Shown here piece by piece: positions 52,021 to 62,352 of a DNA stretch of 64,000 nt. The DNA lies in the NCBI GenBank assembly GCA_024516155.1, contig JAJJXM010000058.1, forward strand, positions 186,001 to 250,000, in the 5' to 3' direction. The notes beneath the pieces are model-generated. The model made no database searches, was not told the origin of the DNA, and saw only the letters and a list, made by a program, of their open reading frames with translations. The number at the start of each line of letters is the position of its first letter. Position 1 is the first letter of the stretch. The stretch is from Pyronema omphalodes. Taxonomy: Eukaryota; Ascomycota; Pezizomycetes; Pezizales; Pyronemataceae. A program made the position numbers and the translations under genes.

Positions 52021-54948
52021 ATGTCGAGTATATTTACCTACAACCATTCACCGCCGCGGCTTTCTTCGCCGTGGGCGAATACTCAATCCCCTACGCTCGG
52101 TCCGCAAACCGACGACGACCCTGAGCAGCTGATGACCGACATTCCCGGTCATCTGAAATCTTCTGTGCGCAGTGGCGTACTCGCCGGTTCACCTGGCGGG
52201 TCTGAGTTTATAAACGAAAATGGCGAAACTGTGCAAAGCATAGCAGCCGAGCCACAGATTGGACCGACTGAGTATAAACTTAGTTTGGTACGAGGAGAGA
52301 AGACTGAGAAGAGAAGAGAACAGCTTACCACCCAGCTTATTTGGAGGTTGCAACAGAGTACATCGTAGGATTTCCTATTCCTTTTGGTGGCTTGTTATCC
52401 TGATCAAAATTTGTGTAGATACCATGGATCCGGACTCGCTTCTAAGAGCCCGGATGCAATTCGATCCTTGCTGCAGGAATCCAGTGGCGCACTGTACCAA
52501 CTAGGAGTGGCAGATGATGGAACTCTCGTGGGACTCGAGGAAAAGGAACTGGAGGACTCCATCGAGTACCTAAGATCAATAGCTGCGACTGTCGGGGCTT
52601 ATGTCACAGTCACCCGCAAAGTGTTCGTAAAGACCGTCGACCAGAAAGACGTTGACCACGCTCGATCCAAGCTGGCGGAACATCTAATAGCACGAGCAAA
52701 GGGTAAGAGCCGTGGACGTAAAAAGATGATGAAGGATGCCGCTGAGCTTCTTGAATCCGATATGGATTGTATAGAAGCAGAGCGCTTTCATATCCCTCAT
52801 TTGGGAACCGACCTTTTTGTTGCCGAAGCTTTGGTTAAGCCATGCGATGGAACTAATGGCCCCAATGGCACCGGAACTCTCAAAAGCTTAGAGCCAGAGT
52901 CAAACTGTACTGAGCAGCTCCGAATTTCTCTAACGGGACCTACTATGAGCGGAAAGACCACACTTCTTGGTACTCTTACCAACGGCGATCTAGACAATGG
53001 CCGTGGAAAGAACCGTCTTTCACTACTCAAACACCGACACGAGTTGGCATCTGGAGTTACCTCTTCCGTCACCTGTAGTATCATTGGATACAAGCCCGAG
53101 GCATCGGGATCCGTTGAGGAGGACTCCGACGACGACTGTGGCTTTTTCGGTGGCGGTGGTGGCAGCGATGATCCGGAACCTTCTGAGGTTACATCAAGAG
53201 TCGTTAATTACTCCACCGGCAATATCTCGTCTTGGATTGACATCCATAGTGCCTCTGAGGGCGGACGCATTGTGTTCGTCTCTGACTCCGCTGGCCACTT
53301 GAAGTTCCGACGTACCACTGTCCGCTCCTTGGTTGGATGGGCGCCTCACTACGTCGCCTTGATGATCCCTGCAGACGACTGCGAATCTCGTGAGGGGGCC
53401 CCCGGTCTGAGTGAAGACAGTCTCGTTCATATCGACCTCTGTCTAAAGCTCGAAGTCCCTTTGATGGTGATCTTCACCAAAATTGACGTAGCGTCAAAAC
53501 AGCATTTCCGAAGTGTTTTCAGTGGGATCCTTGGAATTCTCAAGAAACACGGCAAGCGACCTCTGACTATTGCTTCCTCTGCAAAGATTCAGGAAGTGGC
53601 CGATTCTGTTGCCAAAGACCCAGTTGGTGCGGTTCCAATAATCTTTACTTCCTCTGTGAGAGGAGATGGGATCGACTTGGTTCATGAGCTGTTTATCAAA
53701 CTCCCCATGCCGGCCCCTCCAGTTGTATCAGCCCCGCTACATCCGCTCCCCAACACCTCGCTTGCTTCAATCACTTCCGGCTTGAGCAACCTCACCATCT
53801 TAAGTGACGGTAAAGCTATCCCCTCCATAACCGCCGACGACACCCTCCACGAAGAAGCCCCGGATACATTACTCACGACCCTCTTCCACGTCGAAGAGAT
53901 TTTCGGTCTCAAGCCAATCTCCGGTTCCGACCCCTCCATCGGCGGTTCAGTAATTAGCGGTCATGTCCGGTATGGACATATCTCTATGGGCGATAAACTG
54001 ATGGTCGGACCCTTCCATTCCGGTAGCGAGATCTACCATCGATCAAGAAGCGCTACTCCTACTCCTAATGCCACACCGTTGGTATCTAGCTATTTATCCG
54101 ACAAAGGCATGTCTAAATCTCCAGACGGAAGCGGGGATGAAAGAGACGGCGATAGAAGCCCGAATCGAAGGGGTAGACCACAATGTTGGGAACCTGAAGA
54201 TGAATGGAGATTAGTAAAGGTTGTTTCAGTAAGAAGATTAAGGTTACCTGTTACTACCCTATTTGCTGGAGAGGCTGGTACAATAGGTGTAGTTCCTATT
54301 GATGAAGAAGATGAAGCCGACACCAATGGCCTCGATAGCATTGATGGCTCTTCCTACCCTTCCTCCTCTAATGGTATCGATACTGGATTATCAGCTATCC
54401 CTATATCCAACGCCGCTCAACCCGGCACCTCCCCAAGACCAATTGAAAAAGCAGTAACCTTCGCATCCCCCGCATCTCCAGAGCCGGAAGAGTTAAGACT
54501 AAGAAAAGGTCACGTACTCCTCAACCGCTCCCCCGATGACAGTAAAGAATTATGGATGAAAGCCTACACCGGGTTTTATGCCTGTTTAAATGAGGAGGAA
54601 GCTGCTGCGGAAAGTTTAGTTGTGGGAAGTGATGTGATTATATATATTGCTTCCGTAAGAGCTGTTGCACGTATTGTAGCAGTTGAGGGTAGTTCTAATG
54701 ACAGGAGTAACGGGAATGGGGAGGGGTTATTTGGCTGTGATGATTGTGATGATTGTGATGATGGAGATGGGGATGTTACTGGTGAGGGAAAAAAGCAGGC
54801 GAGAAGGTTTAAGTTTGAGTTTAATATTGGATTAGAATGGTTTGAGTTGGGAGCTAAGGTTTTGGTTATGAAGAATCAAGGACTTCAGGCAGGGATGGAG
54901 GTATTTGTGGGGAATGTCGTGGGGAGAGTTAGGGAGAGGGAGTGGTAA
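52021..54948 (+). CDS. GTPBP1/GTPBP2-type translational GTPase
   Basis: Two exons, 52021-52364 and 52419-54948, give 957 residues. The 54-bp intron has donor GTAGGA, branch CTGATC and acceptor TAG and joins RLQQSTS to YHGSGLASKSP. The G domain motifs are: P-loop GPTMSGKT at 288-295, HELASGVTSSVTCSIIGY (switch I region), DSAGH at about 404-408 (DxxG), TKID at 468-471 and SSVRGDG (G5-like). The stretch LLGTLTNGDLDNGRGKNRLS is a hallmark of the GTPBP1/2 branch of EF1A-like GTPases, and the TKID form of NKxD is also typical of that branch. Beta-barrel domains II and III follow with low-complexity insertions (about 660-800). The N-terminal EYKLSLV module matches GTPBP1. In animals these proteins act in ribosome rescue and mRNA turnover. 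A similar cytoplasmic role here is inferred. Confidence 0.93.
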
Positions 54949-57172
54949 GTTGTGAATGGCGATAATTTTGGTGAGTGAGTGAGTGAGTTGGTGAAGTAAA
55001 TGTAATTTGTTTTTTGGTTATTGTATGCTAGACGTTGGAGAACTTCTCGCAGCTCTATAGCAACGGGCAGGAGTGCCTATTTCACCATGAGAAAAATACT
55101 TTCTATAGAACGGGAGTAGAGTGCTCGGACAGACAGGGGGCACCTACCCCCTGTCTATTCAGATTTTCTATTGCTTTCACATAGGTGAAGCTGGGGTTAT
55201 TCCATCCACCCACTAATGGAGACACGGGAAGTTCCCAATTATTTATTATGTTATAGTATCCAGTTCTGTCGCCTTATAGGTACTTGGGTGAAAAATAAAA
55301 TATAAATTTGTTGAAAATCTCAAAAAACAACTTGAAAATCACACAACTGCAAAGAAGTGAACCCCGTTGTGATGAGATACTCGTAATTCAAATCGTAACT
55401 AAGCAGCAATCAATGTTAAGCTATAGAAGTTACACAACATACCAAAAAAAAAAAAAAAAAAAAAGAACCCCACCCTTGTGAGTTGTAAATTATGATGGCG
55501 TCAGATTCAAAGTCTTTTCCAGACTTTCGCCACCATTGCCCCCACTCCCAGAACTTTAAACACGCCAGGGGACTCACTGAAGTGGACTATGCAGTCCACA
55601 GTCTACGACGGACCATGGAGAACACCGTAAGAAGTATCTCAGAAATGTCAAAATATTATGCAGCGGTATGTTATCAGCGCAAAATGAAATAGAAATGAAA
55701 ACAAAATTGGAATAAAACCAAAACATATAAACGCTAGCTGGAATTTCTGCTTTTGCGAAATATTTTTATTTCAGAAAACCCGAAATACACGTACACCAGG
55801 GTTATTTGGCAGGAGTTTGGGGGTTTATTCTTGCAGGTGTTTTACATTACGGAAATCGTTGAATTATCACTCATAGCCTCATAGATTCGTTGTTCTTAAT
55901 AATATTCTTACACAGTAATCTTTATATACCCGTTCTTTTTCTCAGCTAGATCAGTGGTCATACAACATCATATTCTATCACTCACACAATACAGAGTGAT
56001 ATATCGTGAACCAATCCCGTTTTAAAGTATCATGGTAGCGTAAATATCCCCCGGATGAACTCAAATCTTCCTTCTTTAAATAAAATTTGTTTAAATTTTA
56101 TACTACATACATATTAACAGGTACCAAAGGATAAAGCACTCCATTCCAATCGAGTGATATCAAGTAATCAAGCCAATCAAATCGTCACCAACCGCCTTGC
56201 CTCAGCCAAAAGTCTAACCACATATATCTAGGGGCCTCTATACATAACTCATTGTCTCCGAGAATTTGTCTTCAGTCTATCCCAACGGCCTTCCCTCATT
56301 TTTTATCCTCACCTTCATATCCATCGCCACTGCCCACCTGCTTATTAACAGCCGTAACAACCTCCACACACATCTTACAAAACCGTAGCTCTTACACGCT
56401 GAATTAATTGAATATCTTTAGGGTCTAATGAAAGCACCCAATGTCTTCTAGTATTGAATTGGCAGACAAAACATTGCTGTCATTTATTGCCGAGTACTGA
56501 TTTCATGAGGATTATGAGGATTGAAGTCAAGAGTCGGTATATAGATCATTCTAATATAGTGGGATAACGGAGCCAAGTGGTTTTGTGGAAGCGAAATTAA
56601 ATTCTAGGACGTTGATGACGTTTCTGTGATTATGGATGTAGGGGGTGATTTCGGTTTGATGGACTAGACAGGGTTTTATCAGAGAAAAGTAGATCAAAGG
56701 ATACAGTAACGCCATACCAAAATTACAGTAAAAGTCTACAGCTAATAGCTCTTGTAAAACTAGCTACCACAGCTATACAGCGGCCAACCCTAATTCCGGG
56801 TCCGTATTTATCGTCATTAGATACACTGAAAACAACTATCCTCGAAAACTGCCATAGAACAAACAGGACATCAACCTTCCAGTTCCATCGATGTGCTCTT
56901 TTTATTTATCACCAAACTTGAAGAAAAAGCACGCCTACAGGATTCTTTAATATCCTCATCCTGAACAGGTCCAGCTTCTCTTGAATTCAAGCTCCTACTA
57001 TCACGAAGGAAAACTGAGAACGGCAAAACTAATCGAGATAGGATAATGCTCCTTCACGCCGCTTTATAGCCATTGCTCACGTTTGAATTACTTTAATTCG
57101 TATTGACTTGAGAAATATGTTAACACCTAATTCTCCTGTCAAATCTGTCAATAATATTAGGAAGCCATCATA
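54949..57172. other. non-coding stretch 3' of the GTPase gene
   Basis: Holds a strong hairpin at 55131-55156, a poly-A run of about 20 near 55444-55463 and AT-rich DNA. No gene was recognised. The small frame at 55492-55692 has no known motif. Confidence 0.5.
55131..55156 (+). other. perfect 10-bp hairpin, GC-rich, 6-nt loop
   Basis: AGACAGGGGG (55131-55140) and CCCCCTGTCT (55147-55156) are exact inverse complements around a 6-nt loop. It lies about 180 bp after the GTPase stop codon, possibly in its 3' untranslated region. Confidence 0.75.
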
Positions 57173-57562
57173 TTACATTAGCCAACCTAATGCAAAAAAA
57201 TGTGTGCTCCTTCTCGAAGTAAAATGATGGATTTTAACAAGAAACAAAGAATTCCTTTTGGGCTTTAACCGGTTAAGTTGGGCTTCTACCAAGTTCCTAA
57301 CGACGGTGGGGATACCCCTTGGGGTGTACTGAAATTTAATACCCCCAAGAGAATTCTTCTCTATCATATCGTAGTCAGGACTCAGGTCAACCACCACCCC
57401 CCAGTCCGTGAAACCTTTTTCTAACTTTCCCAAACATTGCCTCCATACCGGCATCGTCAGAGCGGTAACCCATCCTAGGTGGTGGTTGGCATTCCAAAAT
57501 CCCATTGATAGACGTTTCAAGATTGCGTGAGTGGTAAGGAGAGTATCATCAATGGTAGACAA
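57173..57562 (-). pseudogene. ORF fragment related to the adjacent tandem array
   Basis: A 129-codon open frame with no ATG at its start (opens with TTG), containing HHLGWVTALTMPVWRQCLGK and GGIKFQYTPRGIPTVVRNLV. I do not recognise the family. About 200 bp of it aligns by eye with the 275-bp array units that follow, sharing the block around GGCATCGTCAGAGC and TAACCCATC on the plus strand. In the array the matching minus-strand frame is broken. The simplest reading is a gene fragment or element remnant from which the array arose. It could equally be a chance open frame in a diverged repeat copy. Confidence 0.4.
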
Positions 57563-57639
57563 ACGTCAAGTTGGTGTCTTGCGGCGTGGCTGGTCCTGGT
57601 GGTAAACAACATATGAGGAAACTTAAAGCATGAATCATG

Positions 57640-58740
57640 TTCCTAAACATAAATTATCATCGAGAGGGGATAACATTCCTCAATACTACTAGCTACTCAA
57701 GCGAAGTACCAAAGTCGTATAAGACTATGGACCCAGGTTGACTGCCACCGTCAAATCAGGGAGACTCTTTGCTAACTTTCCCACCTTCTGCCGCCATATC
57801 GGCATCGTCAGAGCAGTAACCCATCATGTTCGGTGGCAAATCTTCCCAAGCACCATGCAGAGACGTTTTGACATTGCTGTAATTGTAGAGTACAATATGA
57901 GTGTGGTTGTCTTCCAAACATAAATGAATGATCACCGAGAGGGGATACCATTCCTCAATACTACTAGCTACTCAAGCGAAATACCAAAGTCGTATCGTAT
58001 TATGGGCCCAGGTTGATTGCCACCGTCGAATCAGGGAGACTCTTTGCTAACTTTCCCACCTTCTGCCTCCATATCGGCATCGTCAGAGCAGTAACCCATC
58101 ATGTTCGGTGGCAAATCTTCCCAAGCACCATGTAAAGACGTTTTGACATTGCTCTAGTTGTAGAGTAAAGTATGAGTGTGATTGTCTCCCAAACATAAAT
58201 GAATGATCATCGAGAGGAGATAACATTCCTCAATACTACTAGCTACTCAAGCGAAGTACCAAAGTCGTATAAGACTATGGACCCAGGTTGACTGCCACCG
58301 TCAAATCAGGGAGACTCTTTGCTAACTTTCCCACCTTCTGCCGCCATATCGGCATCGTCAGAGCAGTAACCCATCATGTTCGGTGGCAAATCTTCCCAAG
58401 CACCATGCAGAGACGTTTTGACATTGCTGTAATTGTAGAGTACAATATGAGTGTGGTTGTCTTCCAAACATAAATGAATGATCACCGAGAGGGGATACCA
58501 TTCCTCAATACTACTAGCTACTCAAGCGAAATACCAAAGTCGTATCGTATTATGGGCCCAGGTTGATTGCCACCGTCGAATCAGGGAGACTCTTTGCTAA
58601 CTTTCCCACCTTCTGCCTCCATATCGGCATCGTCAGAGCAGTAACCCATCATGTTCGGTGGCAAATCTTCCCAAGCACCATGTATAGACATTCTGACATT
58701 GCTCTAGTTGTAGAGTAAAGTATGGGTGTGGTTATCTCCA
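57640..58740. repeat. 275-bp tandem array with 550-bp ABAB higher-order period
   Basis: The block TTCCTCAATACTACTAGCTA starts at 57676, 57951, 58226 and 58501, exactly 275 bp apart each time. Units 1 and 3 (57676-57950 and 58226-58500) look identical by eye and encode the same 61-codon frame at 57738-57923 and 58288-58473. Units 2 and 4 (57951-58225 and 58501 to about 58735) share their own variants, such as GCGAAATACC and CGTATTATGGGCCC. So a 550-bp AB dimer was duplicated. A partial unit precedes 57676, and the last unit decays after about 58680. Confidence 0.93.
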
Positions 58741-60415
58741 TACGTTTTGTAAAGTCTAGTGCTTTCTGAAGGCATTGTTAGTATCGCAATTTCAAACCGT
58801 AGGGAGGGATTACAAACAACAAAGTAGTCTATCATGGCGGAAAGGAGATGAATAATTACCGTTGGTGGCGGTTTAATGTCAACAATCAGACATGGGCGCC
58901 GAAAACACTAGTGGAGGAAAGGTGGAGTTTTGTATATCTGGGTAGAAAGAGAAGTTCTGCTGATAGCCTAGCGAGGGTGTGCATATGTATGACCGAAGCA
59001 CCGGCTAGCTAACCTTCTCGAATTCACCATCTTACCAGGGGAACCCTGTCCTTATAACCGCTACCGCTAATCTTGTCTGACTTTTCTCCTTCCTCACCCA
59101 TTTGATTTTCTGTACTGCGCATGGTCTAGTACACGTTATTATCGACTGCTTCGGGATTCGGAGTAGCATTATTCATGAGAAAAGTCCGTATGTACATAGC
59201 ATATTCCAATGTTCCTCATGGTCCGATCGGCCCAGTCTAGGAGTCAAACGAGACTAGACCACATACCGGTAGTCTGTCCGGCACCTCAGACTACGTCCGA
59301 CTGCAAAATTCGCCATCGACTGGTGTCGACTGCACTCCAAAGAGCGAATGCCGAAGACTTAATTTGCGCTGGAATGCACAGACAGTACCAGTATCCCGCC
59401 GCAAAAACAATTGAGAGTCTCATCGTCTCTTAGCCACCACGTGGTATCCCGTATGATGATGTAGGAAGTGACTGTATTGTTTACTGAAGTGTTGTTATTG
59501 TATAGATCGTAAGATCAATATTCAACAACAAAAACAATTCAAATTCTCAGTATTTTCAACTGTCACCTAATTCTCTGTATAATAATAATTATTAATGTGC
59601 TCTAAGTTCCTGCCTTCTCCCCTGTGGACCATGTTTTACCGTGATTTTCGTGTTGGAGTAATAACGAAAAGATGTACAAACAATGTAGGGTGCAGGTCAG
59701 TTATTATGGACGTAATGATATTTTAGCAAAAACAAGGTAGATGTTTGCAAAAAACGCTTGGATATTCTCAACTCCAACCAACTCAACCTCAACCCCCAAA
59801 CACTCAGTCCTCAGTTGAAACTTGACTACCATCCACTGGCCCGTGAGAATGGACTGGACCAAGGCCACATAAGTCCGTCGCCACTACCGATTGAACCGGA
59901 CTATTCGGTCTTTGGACTTCAGTCCGCAGTTCTAGACGGACTATGGAAAAAACTTCTCATCGGAAACCACGGAGGCATAGCGAAAGTATCCCATAGCCCG
60001 TAGCCCGTGAAACCAGAGTTCAGCACGGTCCATCCAGGACGGCGGACCGGACGGGACCCTGCCTATGGTAGTTTAATATTATTTTTGTTTCTTAGTAGAG
60101 TACGATCCCGCTATAAATATTTCTTCTATCCTTCAAATTCCCTTTTCTATCTTTCCCTCTTCTACCTGCCAGAATTTTCCACTCCTTTCATTGCCGTGTA
60201 ATTAAAACATCAATAGCAATCACACAATTCCCAGCAGAGCTCATTGCCGTCCTCTACACGTTTTGCGACTAGGAGCAGAACACCCTGCCTGTCCTCTCAA
60301 GAGTCGTTTCCATTCCAGAAGGATGAGGAAGGACGCATTGTAGTGGCGGGAGAAGGGGCACTCTTATGCATCAGTATAATTTTTTTTTGTTTGCAAGAAA
60401 TTCCATATAGGTGAC
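58741..60415. other. non-coding stretch before the retrotransposon
   Basis: No recognisable gene. The stretch contains several CGGACT/AGTCCG motifs in both orientations at 59.2-60.05 kb. Small frames such as 59209-59433 and 59758-60003 have no known motif. Confidence 0.45.
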
Positions 60416-60533
60416 TGTCACAACGCTCCCGTGACATGCTCCTGGCCTCCGCCGTCACCACCGCAGGGCTATGGGTGATCGTCATCACCCTAGCAACCTG
60501 TTACGCTGTCATGAAGTAAAGGGATAGGGTTAG

Positions 60534-60556
60534 GGCAAGGGGCTGGGCCCCTTGCC
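60534..60556 (+). other. perfect 9-bp hairpin inside the candidate LTR
   Basis: GGCAAGGGG (60534-60542) pairs exactly with CCCCTTGCC (60548-60556) around the loop CTGGG. It lies near the left end of the LTR candidate. Possible roles are RNA packaging or termination, but none is shown. Confidence 0.6.
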
Positions 60557-60604
60557 GAGGATTTTCATATGTTCGGAGTTATTTCTTATTTGGATTTCTT
60601 TTAG

Positions 60605-60905
60605 GTATTACGGCGGCTAGGAAATTGTTGGAATCTTTTACTTCTCTCTTTTGGTATGTACTCTTTCTTTACTATTTGGAATCACGGCGGTTAGCCAGGA
60701 AGTTATCTCTTTCGGTATGTACTCTTTCTTTGCTATTTGGAATCACGGCGGTTAGCCGGTAGTTATCTCTTTTGGTATGTACTCTTTCCTTGTTATTATT
60801 ATTTGGAATTATGGCGGTTAGTTATCTTGCTTTCTTATTTGGAATTACGGCGGTTGGCAAATGTTGGGGAATGTTGGTCATGTATGTAGTATCACGGCGG
60901 TTAGC
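60605..60905 (+). repeat. imperfect 60-bp tandem repeat with YAYGGCGGTTAG motifs
   Basis: GGTATGTACTCTTTC begins at 60653, 60714 and 60774, about 60 bp apart. Each copy carries GGAATYAYGGCGGTTAG. The motif occurs six times from about 60609 to 60897, the outer copies more diverged. The placement upstream of the TATAAG box fits repeated promoter elements in the U3 part of an LTR. Confidence 0.7.
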
Positions 60906-61443
60906 ATTGGAAGCAGTCTCCGCAGGCGGAGAATGCTGAGTCACGAGTCATGAAGGAACAAGTATAAGAGGAGGAAATTTGTATGTAGTTTATTTCTTCA
61001 CGCAATCAAGTTTCTATTTACCACAATCCTATCTACAAAAGTTCCCTTGTGATTTCCCATCTCTCCAAACTCACCTGTGATTTCCCAGCCCACAACCCTT
61101 GCCCATTCCCAACTTACCAGCCTTACCTAACCCGCCGCCGCTCTCCTCGCCGCCGAAACCCCCGCGCTGCCTGTCGTCAGTAACCGTGGATACGGATTCT
61201 GATATTTGATTGCGTCCTGTGTACGACACCCAACGCGGAGCGAGGACCCAGAAAACCCAGAAGACCCAGAAAACCCAGAAGAAGGCGCACACAGTGGCGT
61301 CCTTTCAGCTAAAGGAGCTCGGAGAACATATCGAACAAGAACCGACCGGATCGGCAAGCCCAGTGACCCCCGAACAACCATCCAGACCACAGACCCCCGA
61401 ATCACCCGAACTCCCCCATACCTCTACCGACGACCCTGCGGAA

Positions 61444-62352
61444 ATGGCGACCCCGGCAGGATTGGGACTTGTCACTCCGGTCACGATGACCCAGGAGCAG
61501 TTGAACCAGATCCTCATTCAACTCCATCGCCCCACGACAACCAGTAACCCCAAGGTGGAGGACCCGGAGCTGTACTACGGTGAACGGACCAAGCTGAGGG
61601 CATTCCTGACGCAATGCGAACTGAAGTTCAATTGTGAAGGGAATAGATTCGACACCGAACAGAAAAAGGTGAACTATGCGAGCTCCCGCTGTAGAGGTAA
61701 CGCTTGGGCATGGATCGAGCCGTCCATCAAGGAGGGGAAAAGCGTATACACGACCTGGGAGACCTTTAAGACTGCTGTCAGTAGGGCTTTCGGGGAAGCC
61801 GACTCAAAAGAAGTAGCAAGAAGAAAGTTTAAGATGATCAGGCAGGGCGCGCGATCCGCCGCTGCATATTGGGCCGAATTTCAAAGGATCAAATCCGATT
61901 TAAGCTATAACGACGAGACCTACATCGATCAATTCAGTGATGGACTAAACACAGACGTCCAACGACAGTTGGCACTCCTTGACGAACGACCAACTGATCT
62001 CACGGAGTTCGCCAACAAGGCCATAGCGTTAGACAACCGACTATTCAACTTCCGAACCCTGAGGACTCGATATGAACCTCAATTCTATCACCACCCCCAT
62101 CTTAAGGGGCAGGGACACGACTCTCGACTCTCCGACCCCGAACCAATGGAATTAGATTCCACTCGTCGACCGAAACCAAGGGATAGGACGGAGGAGGATA
62201 GGCGGAAGCGGAATAACGAATGTTTTAACTGTGGGAAGGTGGGACACTACGCTGCGAAGTGCCCAAGTAAGAAATTATTCAGAGCAGCGGAAACTACATT
62301 GGTAGACGAGGGACTCGGTGAGACGTCGGGAAAAGAGAATCCCCAGGAATAA
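61444..62352 (+). CDS. gag: Ty3/Gypsy Gag polyprotein
   Basis: From the first in-frame ATG (MATPAGLGLVTPV) the protein has 302 residues. The frame stays open upstream to 61210 without an ATG, adding 78 codons rich in Gln/Lys/Thr; these are probably leader, not protein. The retrotransposon Gag core is visible: FLTQCELKFNCEGNRFDTEQ, then NAWAWIEPSIKEG, then WAEFQRIKSDLSYND. A CCHC zinc knuckle, CFNCGKVGHYAAKC, lies near the C-terminus, followed by a short tail ending NPQE. Gag forms the virus-like particle and binds element RNA. The stop TAA is at 62350-62352. The slippery heptamer lies five codons before it, so most ribosomes should stop here and make Gag alone. Confidence 0.9.
   Translation: MATPAGLGLVTPVTMTQEQLNQILIQLHRPTTTSNPKVEDPELYYGERTKLRAFLTQCELKFNCEGNRFDTEQKKVNYASSRCRGNAWAWIEPSIKEGKSVYTTWETFKTAVSRAFGEADSKEVARRKFKMIRQGARSAAAYWAEFQRIKSDLSYNDETYIDQFSDGLNTDVQRQLALLDERPTDLTEFANKAIALDNRLFNFRTLRTRYEPQFYHHPHLKGQGHDSRLSDPEPMELDSTRRPKPRDRTEEDRRKRNNECFNCGKVGHYAAKCPSKKLFRAAETTLVDEGLGETSGKENPQE

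Larger units (their letters stand above)
60416..61036 (+). repeat. candidate 5' LTR
   Basis: The right end is placed at ...CTATCTACA (61036), which gives a CA terminus. A TATAAG box at 60963-60968 lies about 70 bp before it, as expected for an LTR promoter. The left end is a TG start, best at 60416 where TGTCAC and GTGACA (60431-60436) form a short inverted repeat. The LTR contains a 9-bp hairpin (60534-60556) and six copies of a YAYGGCGGTTAG-like motif. The partner LTR is outside the window, so the ends cannot be checked here. Confidence 0.45.

Noticed and set aside
57738..58473. Two identical 61-codon frames as possible duplicated small genes
   Set aside because: They are copies of the same tandem repeat unit; even-numbered units do not keep the frame.
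60520..60540. GGGTTAGGG as a telomere-like repeat
   Set aside because: Only a single unit, inside the LTR candidate.
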